Under the pieces are notes generated by a model. That model was not told the origin of the DNA, ran no database searches, and was given only the letters and a program-made list of their open reading frames with translations. A stretch of 64,000 bases of DNA. It comes from UBA3478 sp049596955. GTDB lineage: Bacteria > Bacteroidota > Bacteroidia > Flavobacteriales > Flavobacteriaceae. Positions within the stretch are counted from its first letter, which is position 1. Each line of letters starts with the position of its first letter. Location of the stretch: assembly GCA_049596955.1 (NCBI GenBank), contig JBMYMD010000007.1, forward strand, positions 1 through 64,000, in the 5' to 3' direction. Position numbers and translations under genes: made by a program. This document shows positions 52,290-61,867 of the stretch, piece after piece.

Positions 52290-53487
52290 TATTTATTTTC
52301 AAAATTTCTATCCAAATATCTTTAGCCACATCTCTTTTTTCCTTCAGAGGAATCGATTTTCGAACATGATCAACAGTTATAAAATCAACCTTATTAGTGG
52401 TGTTTCCAAAACCAGCTCCTTCAACTTTCAGTGAATTTAATACAATAGCATCTAAATTTTTTGTTCTTAATTTTTTAGACGCATTTTCTAATTCATTTTC
52501 AGTTTCGAGCGCAAAACCAATTAAAAGTTGATGCTTCTTCATTTGTCCAAGCTCAAAAAGGATGTCCTTAGTCTTTACCAGTTCTAAATTAAGAGAATCT
52601 CCTGACTTTTTTATTTTTTCATTTTGCCTCACCCTAGGTTGATAATCTCCAACGGCCGCTGCCGAAATTACAATTGTAGATTCATCAAAGTTTTTAATCA
52701 TCGCATCTCTCATTTGATCAACGGTTTCAACATTTGTGATTTGTACGTTTGGATTGTTCAAATTCAAATGCACAGGACCACTGATTAGTTTAACCTCTGC
52801 TCCAAGGATTGCAGCCTGTTCTGCCAACATATACCCCATTGTACCGGTAGATGGATTAGTGATAAATCTTACCGGATCTAAATACGCTCGGGTAGGACCT
52901 GCTGATATCAGAACGCTATGACCTTTAAGAGGCTTACTAGAAGAGCATATCTCTATCATTTCTTCTAATATCTCTTCGGGTTCAGCCATTCTTCCTTTTC
53001 CATGTAAACCACTAGCAAGAAAACCTTCACGAGAATCTATGAGATGTACACCTTGTTTTCTTAAAGCTTTAAAATTTTCTTGAGTTGTTTGATGTTTGTA
53101 CATCTCTAGGTCCATTGCTGGTGCGACAAAAGTGTCACCTCTAAAAGATAAAAAACAAGCAGTTACTATATTGTCACAAAGACCCTGAGCCATTTTTGTC
53201 AAAGTATTTGCAGTAGCAGGGGCAACAAGAAGGATATCTGCCCAATCAGATAAGTGAACATGATTATTCCACTTGAAGGCTCCTTTGTTCTCTTCAATAA
53301 GTTCAGTGTAAACTTCGTGGCCCGATAAGGCTGCTAATGTCAGTGGAGTGACAAAGTCTTTAGCCGCTGGAGTCATTACAACTTTAACCTCAGCGCCTTC
53401 TTTTTGAAGTAAGCGCACTATAAGTGCTGACTTGTATGCAGCGATACCTCCTGTAACAGCTAATAGAATTTTTGAACCAGAAAGCAT
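52279..53487 (-). CDS. coaBC: Bifunctional phosphopantothenoylcysteine decarboxylase / synthetase
   Basis: Two consecutive CoA-pathway steps. The N-terminal CoaC flavoprotein domain (1 to about 180) shows VTGGIAAYKSA, APAANT-type VAPATANTLTKMAQG and the PAMDLEMY motif. The C-terminal CoaB ligase domain has ISAGPTRAYLDPVRFITNPSTGTMGY and AAVGDYQP followed by KIKK. Length is normal at 402. It overlaps the DUF4835 gene by 11 bases. Confidence 0.97.
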   Translation of the reverse strand: MLSGSKILLAVTGGIAAYKSALIVRLLQKEGAEVKVVMTPAAKDFVTPLTLAALSGHEVYTELIEENKGAFKWNNHVHLSDWADILLVAPATANTLTKMAQGLCDNIVTACFLSFRGDTFVAPAMDLEMYKHQTTQENFKALRKQGVHLIDSREGFLASGLHGKGRMAEPEEILEEMIEICSSSKPLKGHSVLISAGPTRAYLDPVRFITNPSTGTMGYMLAEQAAILGAEVKLISGPVHLNLNNPNVQITNVETVDQMRDAMIKNFDESTIVISAAAVGDYQPRVRQNEKIKKSGDSLNLELVKTKDILFELGQMKKHQLLIGFALETENELENASKKLRTKNLDAIVLNSLKVEGAGFGNTTNKVDFITVDHVRKSIPLKEKRDVAKDIWIEILKINNEN

Positions 53488-53501
53488 GCTACGTTAGAGA
53501 A

Positions 53502-53828
53502 TTATTTTTCTCTCTCAGTATTTCTGAAATAGATTTTATCGTTTAACCACTCCTCTACGGCTAATGCGTGTGGCTTAGGAAGTTTTTCATAAAATTTTGA
53601 AACCTCAATTTGCTCCTTATTTTCGAAAACCTCTTCAAGATTATCACTGTAAGTGGCGAACTCTTCTAGTTTTTCAAGTAACTCTTTCTTGATTTCTGAA
53701 TTAATTTGAATCGCTCTTTTGGCTACTACCGAAATGGATTCATAAATGTTTTCAGTTTTCTGATCAAATTCGTTCTTATCAATCGTTGTAGTTGATACAG
53801 AAGCGTTAGTATTTCTCAAGTTTGCCAT
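53502..53828 (-). CDS. rpoZ: DNA-directed RNA polymerase omega subunit (Bacteroidota type)
   Basis: A 108-residue protein with DKNEFDQKTENIYESISVVAKRAIQI, the conserved omega helix motif (NIYE-x5-AKRA-x-QI), and an acidic tail. It promotes RNA polymerase assembly. The sequence is diverged from the enterobacterial protein, as is usual in this phylum; the position between bamD and coaBC supports the call. Confidence 0.9.
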   Translation of the reverse strand: MANLRNTNASVSTTTIDKNEFDQKTENIYESISVVAKRAIQINSEIKKELLEKLEEFATYSDNLEEVFENKEQIEVSKFYEKLPKPHALAVEEWLNDKIYFRNTEREK

Positions 53829-53846
53829 ATATAAAAGGGTATAATA

Positions 53847-54719
53847 TTATTTTTCTGTAGTGGGTTCTGTGGTTTCGGTCGCATTAATCCTACTAAAATC
53901 AACTTCTCCTTGCAGACCGGCATCAATAATTGAAAAGAGCACCAAAGATTCTTCTTCAAATTTAGATTGAGGATAATTCTTTTGAAATAAATCAAAGTAT
54001 TCCTTAGCTGTTACAAAGCGCTCTTTCATTTTATCAAAAGTACTGTTCATAGCTAGTTGGGTTGCTGATTTCAATCGAATATAATATGCTTCTTCTCGGT
54101 AAATAGAGCCTGGATTTTCTGATATAAAGTTATCCATAGATTTCATAGAAGCCTTTAGAACAGGGAAGTTAAACTCTCCTAAACGATCAAATTGTTTGCC
54201 GATTTCGAATGCCTTGCGTTCTTTTTTAATTCCTAACTCGATAGCCATTTCACTCGCCTGATCGAAGAACTCTGAATTTGGATAGGCATTGATGAATAAT
54301 TGTAATTTTGACAGGGCCTTATCTGTATCAGATTGATCTAAAGAATATTTTGGAGACATCAAATAATAGCTCTTCGCTTCATAAAATGTAGCCTGTTCCC
54401 TTTTGTCAGAACCAGGATAAGATTTAATAAATCGCTCGAATTGATAAGATGACAAATAATACGACTTGGTTTTGAATTGGGCGTCCGCAAAGAAAAATGA
54501 TAAACGCTCCCCTTGTGGTTTACCAACGTATTTCGGAGCGATTAATTCAAAGAGATGCTTGGCACGGGGATAATCTTCCTCTTCGTAATACTTCATAGCA
54601 TACTCGTACATCTCTTTATTGTCGTTGTTCTTTAAAACTTTTTGATACTCGTTACAAGAAGCAAACAGAGAAACATATAACGCCAAAAAGGCCAACCTTT
54701 GAAATTGTTTTCTAAGCAT
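53847..54719 (-). CDS. bamD: Outer membrane protein assembly factor BamD
   Basis: A 290-residue lipoprotein with lipobox LFASC (about residue 22) and a series of TPR helices (YEYAMKYYEEEDYPRAKHLFELI, LSSYQFERFIKSYPGS, LQLFINAYPNSEFFDQA). It links the BAM complex to the membrane and recruits BamA substrates. Normal size. It is placed between dapA and rpoZ, the common Bacteroidota order. Confidence 0.95.
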   Translation of the reverse strand: MLRKQFQRLAFLALYVSLFASCNEYQKVLKNNDNKEMYEYAMKYYEEEDYPRAKHLFELIAPKYVGKPQGERLSFFFADAQFKTKSYYLSSYQFERFIKSYPGSDKREQATFYEAKSYYLMSPKYSLDQSDTDKALSKLQLFINAYPNSEFFDQASEMAIELGIKKERKAFEIGKQFDRLGEFNFPVLKASMKSMDNFISENPGSIYREEAYYIRLKSATQLAMNSTFDKMKERFVTAKEYFDLFQKNYPQSKFEEESLVLFSIIDAGLQGEVDFSRINATETTEPTTEK

Positions 54720-54728
54720 TCTGCAAAA

Positions 54729-55646
54729 TTAGGCAATATGCGGCAAAGAAAAAAGCTTAATTTCCCTACAAGCGATGCTGATTTTTTGGCTTAAATCTGG
54801 GGATGCTTCAATAAGCGGTAAACGCAGGATTGAAGAACATAATTCCATTTCATTCAAGATGGCCTTAATGCCGGTTGGGTTGCCCTCTATTGTTGTACAA
54901 TTAATCAGTTCTTGTAGTTGTGAGAACAATTCAACACATTCTTCTCGCTGACCTTTTCGTGCTAATGTCATCATTTTGGAAAATTGAGCTGGAATGGCAG
55001 CAGCAGCAACAGAAATGACACCATGACCACCTATCAGTTCACTGTAAATTGCAGTAGAGTCATCACCTGAAATAAGAGCAAAATCATCTGGAACCTGATC
55101 GATCAATTGTTTAAAATGCTCTAAATCTCCGCTAGCCTCTTTTAATCCAATAACATTATCTAGCTCATTAGCGATTTTAACGACAGTATCTACTTCTAAA
55201 TGGACTCCCGTTCTTGACGGAACATTATAAGCAAGAATTGGTAAATCGATGTGTGTATTTAAAAAATCATAATACGCAAACAACCCTTGCTGAGAAGGGC
55301 GAATGTAGTAGGGAGTTACGCATAATACTGCGTGATAGTCCTCGCTAGGCAACATCTTAAATTCTTGATACAACTTTTGAGGACTAGTTCCGCTTAGACC
55401 AAGTACTAAAGGCACTCTACCCGAAACCTGATCAGCAACAAAACGAGCTATTTGAATTTTTTCTTCAAGGGATAGCAAGGCTGTTTCAGCGGTAGTTCCA
55501 AGGACTATGAAATACTGTACACCTTGAGAAATATTGAATTCAATAATATTATTTAAAGAATCAAAATCAATATTAAAATCGTTGTGGTAAGGAGTTGGCA
55601 GCGCGACTCCTAAACCGTATTGTTCACTTCTAAAATCTATATGCAT
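54729..55646 (-). CDS. dapA: 4-hydroxy-tetrahydrodipicolinate synthase
   Basis: Condenses pyruvate with aspartate semialdehyde in lysine/diaminopimelate synthesis. The 305-residue TIM barrel shows VALPTPYHND, LGTTAETALLS, VLGLSGTSPQK, CVTPYYIRPSQQG, the Tyr of AYNVPSRTGV and the Schiff-base lysine in VIGLKEASGD. Its start directly abuts the stop of the upstream small gene, so they are co-transcribed. Confidence 0.97.
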   Translation of the reverse strand: MHIDFRSEQYGLGVALPTPYHNDFNIDFDSLNNIIEFNISQGVQYFIVLGTTAETALLSLEEKIQIARFVADQVSGRVPLVLGLSGTSPQKLYQEFKMLPSEDYHAVLCVTPYYIRPSQQGLFAYYDFLNTHIDLPILAYNVPSRTGVHLEVDTVVKIANELDNVIGLKEASGDLEHFKQLIDQVPDDFALISGDDSTAIYSELIGGHGVISVAAAAIPAQFSKMMTLARKGQREECVELFSQLQELINCTTIEGNPTGIKAILNEMELCSSILRLPLIEASPDLSQKISIACREIKLFSLPHIA

Positions 55647-56156
55647 TTACTGTACTAACTTTGAAATAACAGATTTAAATGTTTCAAACTCTTTGATACT
55701 ACTATCAATTTCAATGTCGTTCAGTTTGTTGTTTGAAGAAGAGAATCCAATTCTAATTTTAGATTTAGATTGTAGTGAAATGAGACTAAGAAGCAAAGGG
55801 CTATTCTCAAAATAATTGAAAAGTAAATCGTACTCTCTGCGGACAAAGTCATCGAAAAACTTATTATCTATTTTACCCCTCCATCCCAAATCGTCTTTTG
55901 TACAATACTGTATCCCAAAAGGAACCAATTTTTCTTCTTTTTTCTTATAGCCTAAAATGAACATCCTTGTCTTTGGCACATCCAGCATATCGCATAAATC
56001 ATATAGTTTGTCCGTTTCGCTAAACTGATCAATATCTACAAGAACTGCAACGTTTTTATACTTACCATTGAGGGTGTAATTTCTATCCGCTTCATCTGAT
56101 AAACTATTTCTAATATGCCAGTATCCCGTCATCCATTTTAGGGCTTGAACAATCAT
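55647..56156 (-). CDS. Conserved DUF6913-like protein encoded before dapA
   Basis: A 169-residue protein without signal peptide. It has an alternating strand/helix pattern (KNVAVLVDIDQFSETDKLYDLCDML, RMFILGYKKKEEK, DLLFNYFENSPLLLSLISLQSKSKIRIGFSS) that looks like a Rossmann-like fold. I recall a Flavobacteriia family of this kind upstream of dapA (DUF6913), but the assignment is tentative. It abuts dapA directly. Function unknown. Confidence 0.65.
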   Translation of the reverse strand: MIVQALKWMTGYWHIRNSLSDEADRNYTLNGKYKNVAVLVDIDQFSETDKLYDLCDMLDVPKTRMFILGYKKKEEKLVPFGIQYCTKDDLGWRGKIDNKFFDDFVRREYDLLFNYFENSPLLLSLISLQSKSKIRIGFSSSNNKLNDIEIDSSIKEFETFKSVISKLVQ

Positions 56157-56271
56157 TGACTTGACAAATATGAAGGATTAATATAGAACAGAATGTCTGT
56201 ATTCATTGTTTTGTGAAATTATAAACAAATTGTAAAATAAAAGATAATTTGTAACAAAATAGATTAAAAAA

Positions 56272-58296
56272 TCAGTTTACATCTGGCAAATTTTTGAGTT
56301 TGTTTTCAAATTCAATTTCTGAACAAATAGGTATATTCAATGATTCTGCTTTCTTCTTTTTAGCTGGACCCATTTGGTTTCCAGCAATTAACATATCCGT
56401 TTTAGCAGAAATAGATGAAACATTTTTACCTCCGAGTTCTTCTATCAACTGTTTTATTTCACTTCTGCTATAATTATTAAAAACACCAGAGACTACGATA
56501 TTTTTTCCTTCAAAAAGCTGTGCTCTTTGACTTTGATTAGTTTGAGAAATCTCAAAAACTAAACCCTCTTGTTTTAATCGTTCAACGGTAATTTGATTAG
56601 ACTCAAGTGCAAAAAAGGATAAAACACTCTCTGCGATCCTTGGACCTATTTCATTGATTGCTACAAGCTCTTCATAAGTAGCGCAACTCAGCTGATCTAT
56701 GGATTCAAATTGCTTTGCTAAAGTTTTTGCAACGGTCTGTCCTACGTGGCGAATACCAATACCGAATAGAACCTTAGCGAAAGGTTTATCTTTTGATTTT
56801 AACACACCTTCTAGCAGGTTATCCACTGATTTTTGTGCCATTCGATCTAGAACAAGTAATTCTTCGGCCCTGAGCTGATACAAGTCTTCTATACGATTGA
56901 TAAGACCTTCATCAACTAATTGAGAAACCGTCTCAGATCCCAAACCTTCGATATCCATGGCGTTTCTAGAAATAAAATGTTGAATTCTACCCTTTATTTG
57001 CGGAGGACAATACGCTGTATTGGGACAATAATGTTGAGCCTCACCTTCAATTCGAGTCAATTTTGTGCCGCATTCCGGACAATTTTCAACAAAATTTACG
57101 CGAGCATTTTTATTGCCTTCACCTGAAACTACAGCAATAATTTTAGGGATAATCTCCCCTCCTTTTTCAACATAAACTCGGTCATTGAAACACAACCCTA
57201 ATTTATCAATCTGATCTTTGTTGTGTAACGATGCCCTTTTCACTATTGTACCAGCTAGTAATACTGGTTCCAATTGAGCTACTGGAGTTATCGCTCCTGT
57301 TCGTCCCACTTGATAAACGACATCAACTAATCTGGTAATTGCATTTTCAGATTCGAATTTATAGGCCAAGGCCCATCGTGGTGATTTTGAGGTAGCACCA
57401 AGAAGCTCCTGATCCTCAAGTGAATTTACTTTGAAAACTATACCATCAATCTCAAAAGGCAAATCATTTTTTCGCTCAGCCCAATGCTTTATAAAATCTT
57501 GCACTTCATCTAAGCCTTTGCATAATTTGTAATGTTCAGGAATTTTGAATCCAAATGCCGATAAAGATTCCAATACTTCTAATTGAGTTTTAAAAGGTAA
57601 ATTTTCCCCAGCAACGGCATAAGGCAAACAAGTTAATTTTCGTCTGGCTACCTCACCGCTATCTTGAAGCTTGAGCGATCCTGAAGCAGTGTTTCTGGGA
57701 TTCATATAAGTGCTTAATCCCAAACTACTACGTTCGCTATTGATGCGCTCAAATTCACTTTTTTCAAGAATAACCTCACCTCTTATTTCAAAAAAAGCAG
57801 GAAAATCAGCCCTCAACTCTAGTGGTACAGTTCTAACCGTTTTAATGTTTGATGTAACAACATCTCCTTGAAAACCATCTCCCCTAGTTATAGCGCTACT
57901 CAACTTACCATTCTCATAAATTAGATTAATTGAAGCACCGTCGTATTTCAGTTCGCAGCTTATCTCAATGCACTCACGACCCGTTTCTTCTTTGATAATT
58001 TTCAAGCATCGATCATACCAGCTTACAAACTCATCATAACTGTAAGCATTATCAAGGGAAAACATCCTATGAGGATGATTTTTATGTTCAAAGTTTTTAG
58101 TCACGCTTCCCCCAACGCGAACTGTGGGTGAGTGTTCATCATACAGTTCTGGATAAAGCCGTTCTAATTCTTCCAAGCGTTTGAGCTTTAAATCAAATTC
58201 ATAATCACTTATTTCTGGTTGATCCAGAATGTAATAATTGTGATTGTGGATTTGAATTTCTTTCCTAAGCTGTTGTATCTCTTCTCTTTCTGTCAT
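56272..58296 (-). CDS. ligA: NAD-dependent DNA ligase
   Basis: A 674-residue replicative ligase. Domain order: Ia domain with NYYILDQPEISDYEFD, adenylation domain with the AMP-lysine motif ELKYDGASINLIY (K in about residue 116), OB fold (AYKFESENAITRLVDV), Cys4 zinc finger (CPECGTKL, HYCPNTAYCP), helix-hairpin-helix repeats and a C-terminal BRCT domain (GVFNNYSRSEIKQLIEELGGK). Full length. Its start overlaps the prmC stop by 4 bases. Confidence 0.98.
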   Translation of the reverse strand: MTEREEIQQLRKEIQIHNHNYYILDQPEISDYEFDLKLKRLEELERLYPELYDEHSPTVRVGGSVTKNFEHKNHPHRMFSLDNAYSYDEFVSWYDRCLKIIKEETGRECIEISCELKYDGASINLIYENGKLSSAITRGDGFQGDVVTSNIKTVRTVPLELRADFPAFFEIRGEVILEKSEFERINSERSSLGLSTYMNPRNTASGSLKLQDSGEVARRKLTCLPYAVAGENLPFKTQLEVLESLSAFGFKIPEHYKLCKGLDEVQDFIKHWAERKNDLPFEIDGIVFKVNSLEDQELLGATSKSPRWALAYKFESENAITRLVDVVYQVGRTGAITPVAQLEPVLLAGTIVKRASLHNKDQIDKLGLCFNDRVYVEKGGEIIPKIIAVVSGEGNKNARVNFVENCPECGTKLTRIEGEAQHYCPNTAYCPPQIKGRIQHFISRNAMDIEGLGSETVSQLVDEGLINRIEDLYQLRAEELLVLDRMAQKSVDNLLEGVLKSKDKPFAKVLFGIGIRHVGQTVAKTLAKQFESIDQLSCATYEELVAINEIGPRIAESVLSFFALESNQITVERLKQEGLVFEISQTNQSQRAQLFEGKNIVVSGVFNNYSRSEIKQLIEELGGKNVSSISAKTDMLIAGNQMGPAKKKKAESLNIPICSEIEFENKLKNLPDVN

Positions 58297-59141
58297 TCTC
58301 GAATATTCACTTCAATAAATCGTTTTTTAGCATTGAAATCTTGATGAATCTCTACATCTCCCAGTGGTTTCACCAGTTCGATTAAATCATCAATACATTT
58401 TGGGTTAATCTCCAAAAAAAGACTTCGAGTTTTCAAATATCCAAAGTTAATGGATTGAACGATAGCCTTGTAATATTTTAAGGGGTCAGCATCGGGAACA
58501 AAAAGTGCAGTTTCTGGTTCAAAATCAAGAACATTGCTGTGCATTAATTTTTTTTCTGATTCAAGTACATATGGAGGATTTGAAACAATGATGTCAAAAT
58601 TTTGTGCCGAAGTAAAATTGCACATATCACAGTGTTTAAAATCAATAGAATATCCATGAGAAAGTGCATTGTAATTTGCAATTTCTAAGGCTTGTTGAGA
58701 AATATCCACACCAACCATAGAAGCATTTTGAAATTTTGACTTTAAGGCTACTACAATACAACCACTTCCAGTTCCTAAATCTAAAATCTGAAGTTCTGAA
58801 CTTTTTCTATTTTGATATTTGGAGTAAATAAGTCGCACTAATTCTTCAGTTTCCGGTCTGGGAATGAGCACACTTGAATTCACCTTAAAACTGAGGTCGA
58901 AAAAAAAAGCCTCTTCGGTAAGGTACTGGATAGGAGTACACCGATTCAAGCTATTAAGACCTTCATGAAATTTATTGATTTGGAGTGTATTTAATTTTTT
59001 TTCAGGAGTATACACATGAATATGCGGGTTGACATTCATGTATTCTTGTAAAAAAAGCTTGTATACAGAACCGAGTTCATTTTGGTCATAAATCGAAGAC
59101 AAAGTCTCAAAAAATGAACCCTTTGCTGTTATCCAATTCAT
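58293..59141 (-). CDS. prmC: Release factor glutamine methyltransferase
   Basis: Methylates the GGQ glutamine of RF1/RF2. The 282-residue enzyme has an N-terminal helical domain, then the SAM-binding motif LDLGTGSGCIVVALKS, and the diagnostic VSNPPYVLESE. It overlaps ligA by 4 bases and lies 3 bases after the GNAT gene. Confidence 0.95.
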   Translation of the reverse strand: MNWITAKGSFFETLSSIYDQNELGSVYKLFLQEYMNVNPHIHVYTPEKKLNTLQINKFHEGLNSLNRCTPIQYLTEEAFFFDLSFKVNSSVLIPRPETEELVRLIYSKYQNRKSSELQILDLGTGSGCIVVALKSKFQNASMVGVDISQQALEIANYNALSHGYSIDFKHCDMCNFTSAQNFDIIVSNPPYVLESEKKLMHSNVLDFEPETALFVPDADPLKYYKAIVQSINFGYLKTRSLFLEINPKCIDDLIELVKPLGDVEIHQDFNAKKRFIEVNIRE

Positions 59142-59144
59142 AGG

Positions 59145-59633
59145 TTAAAGGCTTAGAGTCATAAATACTGAACATGTGGGATGCCCAGTGTCACCTATTG
59201 GCTCATCGATGTATTCAAAACCAAAATTTTTATATAGTCGTTGGGCGGTTTGCATTTGAGGCATAGTTTCAATGTAACAAAGTGAATAGTGGTCATTTTT
59301 AGCCTCTTCAAGAACCTTTTGCATCATTAAGACACCCATACCTTTACCTCTTGTTTGCGGGTAGAAATACATTTTTTGAATCTCACAAATATGAGCTTCA
59401 CAATTTAAAACAGGACCATATCCACAACCTCCGAGTACATTTTCATTTTCGTCAACAATCACAAAATACTTTGCACGGTTTATATCCCTGTAATATTCGT
59501 AAAGACTAAAAAGAAAAGGATCAGAATAAGCGGTTCCTTCTTTAGGCACTTCATGTTCGATTAAAACTTGCTGAATGAGGGCTCCCATTTGTCGATTATC
59601 CTTTTGTTCAATTGCCCTTATTTTCATTTTCAA
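59145..59633 (-). CDS. GNAT family N-acetyltransferase
   Basis: A 162-residue acetyltransferase. Motif A, PQTRGKGMGVLMMQKVL, is the acetyl-CoA pyrophosphate loop, and NFGFEYIDEP is the C-terminal strand region typical of the family. A methionine two codons in (59627) is an alternative start. The substrate is unknown. It lies 3 bases before prmC on the same strand and 33 bases from the divergent ribD. Confidence 0.9.
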   Translation of the reverse strand: MKMKIRAIEQKDNRQMGALIQQVLIEHEVPKEGTAYSDPFLFSLYEYYRDINRAKYFVIVDENENVLGGCGYGPVLNCEAHICEIQKMYFYPQTRGKGMGVLMMQKVLEEAKNDHYSLCYIETMPQMQTAQRLYKNFGFEYIDEPIGDTGHPTCSVFMTLSL

Positions 59634-59654
59634 GAAACTTTTTTATTTAGATAA

Positions 59655-59662
59655 TACCTTTG
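59655..59662 (+). promoter_or_regulatory. ribD promoter -7 box (TACCTTTG)
   Basis: Exact TAnnTTTG match exactly 4 nt before the GTG start of ribD, implying a leaderless or nearly leaderless message. No TTG at the normal -33 spacing. Confidence 0.55.
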
Positions 59663-59666
59663 TGGT

Positions 59667-60725
59667 GTGAAGATACATGAAAAATACATGAGCCGTGCAA
59701 TTCAAATTGCGCAAAAAGGAAGTGTTCAAAGTAGGCCAAATCCTTCAGTAGGCTGCGTTGTAGTCATGAATGAATGTATCTTGTCTGAGGCCCACACTTC
59801 AGGCTATGGCGGTCCACATGCAGAAGTGAATGCCCTCAAAAAAATTCCTACTAACACCGATTTGAGTACAGCCACATTATATGTTACTTTGGAGCCTTGT
59901 AATCATTTCGGTAAAACACCACCTTGCTCACACTACATCGTAGAAAGAGGTGTGAAAAAGGTCGTCATAGGTATAGTTGACCCCAATCCCTTGGTAGCTG
60001 AAAAAGGTATTGCTCATCTTCGCGAAAATGGAGTTTCAGTCAGCACCGGAATTCTAGAGAAAGAATGTCAATATCTTCATCGATATTTTACTTGTTCAAT
60101 ACTGAAGAAGAGGCCTTTTATCCACCTAAAATGGGCGCAATCTGCTGATGGTTTTATAGCTCCTAAAGAAGTGAATCGAGCTGAAAATCGCAGACCCTTT
60201 TGGATTTCTAATGAAGAAAGTAAACAATATGCACATTTGTTGAGAACCCAATACCAAGCAATTTTAATAGGAAGTAAAACACTTTTGAGAGACAACACCG
60301 AATTAAATGTTCGGCTTTGGAAAGGACCAAATCCACTGCGCGTAATATTTTGGGGAAATCCTAAAGTTTCTGACTTGACAATTTTTAAAAACGACATTCC
60401 CACACTAATTATCTCCAATGATCAGGCAAAAAATACTGACTTCCCAGATCATATTGAAGTACAAAAGATTGCACAAAACGAAGATTCTATAAAATTTCTC
60501 TTTGGTCTACTCGCTCAAAAAGGCATTCAGAATTTGTTGGTTGAAGGCGGAGCAGAAACATTAAATTCATTCATTAATGATGGACTATATGACGAAATAA
60601 CAGTAATAGAAAATACAGCACTAAAACTCAAAAGTGGAATTAAAGCTCCCGTTTTTAATACGTCTTCAACGATAGAGATTGTAAGGCACCGTGCAGATGT
60701 AATTAGCACCCACAAGTATGGATAA
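59667..60725 (+). CDS. ribD: Bifunctional riboflavin biosynthesis deaminase/reductase RibD
   Basis: Two steps of riboflavin synthesis. The N-terminal cytidine-deaminase-type domain (1 to about 145) has the zinc motifs PHAEVNAL and EPCNHFGKTPPCSHYI; the C-terminal reductase domain has KWAQSADGFIA, ISNEESKQYAHLLR and LLVEGGAETLNSFI. Full length. Translation starts at GTG, 59667, which matches the family N-terminus MKIHEKYMxRAIQIA. No FMN riboswitch is seen upstream. It overlaps yigZ by 8 bases. Confidence 0.95.
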   Translation: MKIHEKYMSRAIQIAQKGSVQSRPNPSVGCVVVMNECILSEAHTSGYGGPHAEVNALKKIPTNTDLSTATLYVTLEPCNHFGKTPPCSHYIVERGVKKVVIGIVDPNPLVAEKGIAHLRENGVSVSTGILEKECQYLHRYFTCSILKKRPFIHLKWAQSADGFIAPKEVNRAENRRPFWISNEESKQYAHLLRTQYQAILIGSKTLLRDNTELNVRLWKGPNPLRVIFWGNPKVSDLTIFKNDIPTLIISNDQAKNTDFPDHIEVQKIAQNEDSIKFLFGLLAQKGIQNLLVEGGAETLNSFINDGLYDEITVIENTALKLKSGIKAPVFNTSSTIEIVRHRADVISTHKYG

Positions 60726-61332
60726 GCCAAAACCAAATTATTTTACGATTTCTAAACCCACAGAAGAGGTTTTAATTAAAATCAAAAAAAGCAAATTCTT
60801 ATCCTATGCTTATCCCATTCAAAATGAAGAGCAATGCAAAAGGTTATTGGCTATTTTAAGGGAGGAACACAAGAATGCGAATCACGTTTGTTACGCTTAT
60901 CGCTTAAAGCAAAACGAGAAACACAAATACGGTGATGATGGAGAACCTAAAAATACTGCTGGACTCCCTATATACGGTCAACTTCTATCAAAAGAGTTAC
61001 AAAACACCTTAATCGCTGTAGTGCGGTATTTTGGTGGGGTAAAATTAGGGTCAGGGGGATTGATTAAGGCCTATAAGCAAAGTGCATCCGCAGCCATACA
61101 AAGCTGCCAAATTATTCCATTTATTGAATTCTGTAATGCAGAAGTTCAATGTCAAATAAAAGACTACGATCGCGTCTTTCACATAATCTCCGTTTTTAAG
61201 GCAAAAATCTTAGAAAAAAAAATGGCTCAAATCTGTGAGCTAAAGGTGCAAATACAAGAAAATGAGTTCGAAGCCCTTAAAAAAGATTTAGATCAATTAT
61301 ACCCGACAAAAACAATTTTATTATTGAATTAA
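60718..61332 (+). CDS. YigZ/IMPACT family protein
   Basis: A 204-residue protein. The UPF0029/IMPACT N-terminal domain shows KKSKFLSYAYPI, AYRLKQNEKHKYGDDGEPKNTAGLPIYG and VVRYFGGVKLGSGGLIKAYKQSA, the family hallmark, followed by the DUF1949 C-terminal domain. Homologues bind ribosomes or regulate translation; no enzymatic role is established. The end overlaps the convergent ybgC-like gene by 12 bases. Confidence 0.92.
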   Translation: MDKPKPNYFTISKPTEEVLIKIKKSKFLSYAYPIQNEEQCKRLLAILREEHKNANHVCYAYRLKQNEKHKYGDDGEPKNTAGLPIYGQLLSKELQNTLIAVVRYFGGVKLGSGGLIKAYKQSASAAIQSCQIIPFIEFCNAEVQCQIKDYDRVFHIISVFKAKILEKKMAQICELKVQIQENEFEALKKDLDQLYPTKTILLLN

Positions 61333-61722
61333 TGAGAGTAGAAAATCAGGAAGTGCCGTCGGCTTGAATAAATTCAACTTTACGCAGACTAAGGTTACCT
61401 TAGCCGAACATATAAGATTGCCTTCTTTACTTTTAATTACAGTTTCAAATAGCAATCTACACCTACCTATTTCAATTAAATTTGTAACTAAAGTAAGCTC
61501 ATCATCGTATTTAGCAGGCTTTTTGTAATTGATATTGATAGAGACCACTGGCAGACCATATCCTTGGTTTTCAAGATCTTGATAAGACATCCCTCGAGTT
61601 CTCAAAAATTCGATTCTGGCAATTTCAAGATAATTTATATACTCAGAGTGATGTACAATACCCATTTGATCGGTCTCACCATATCGCACTCTTAGTTTAG
61701 TTTTATTTTGAAATTTAACCAC
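61321..61722 (-). CDS. YbgC/FadM-type acyl-CoA thioesterase
   Basis: A 133-residue hot-dog fold thioesterase. The active-site motif RVRYGETDQMGIVHHSEYINYLEIARIEFLR region (residues about 11-41; catalytic D in the ETDQMG stretch) is typical. It hydrolyses acyl-CoAs or acyl-ACPs of unknown chain length. Translation starts at GTG. It overlaps yigZ convergently by 12 bases, and is divergent from dnaA. Confidence 0.9.
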   Translation of the reverse strand: MVKFQNKTKLRVRYGETDQMGIVHHSEYINYLEIARIEFLRTRGMSYQDLENQGYGLPVVSININYKKPAKYDDELTLVTNLIEIGRCRLLFETVIKSKEGNLICSAKVTLVCVKLNLFKPTALPDFLLSLIQ

Positions 61723-61867
61723 GACTTTAAACTATGTGAAAATTTTAAAAATTACAAACGAAAAAAAATTTTTTTGTCTAAAATTTATACAAATATTTGC
61801 TTCAGATTTAGAAACAGAAAATTTCTGATTTCTACAATCTAGGTTCAAATATTTACACTAACTATCA

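Noticed and set aside
59634..59666. FMN riboswitch before ribD
   Set aside because: Only 33 bases separate ribD from the divergent gene, too short for the aptamer, and none of its conserved segments is seen.
61723..61867. Replication origin next to dnaA
   Set aside because: No cluster of TTATCCACA-like boxes is present in the intergenic region; isolated matches elsewhere (for example near 1767) are single and inside genes.
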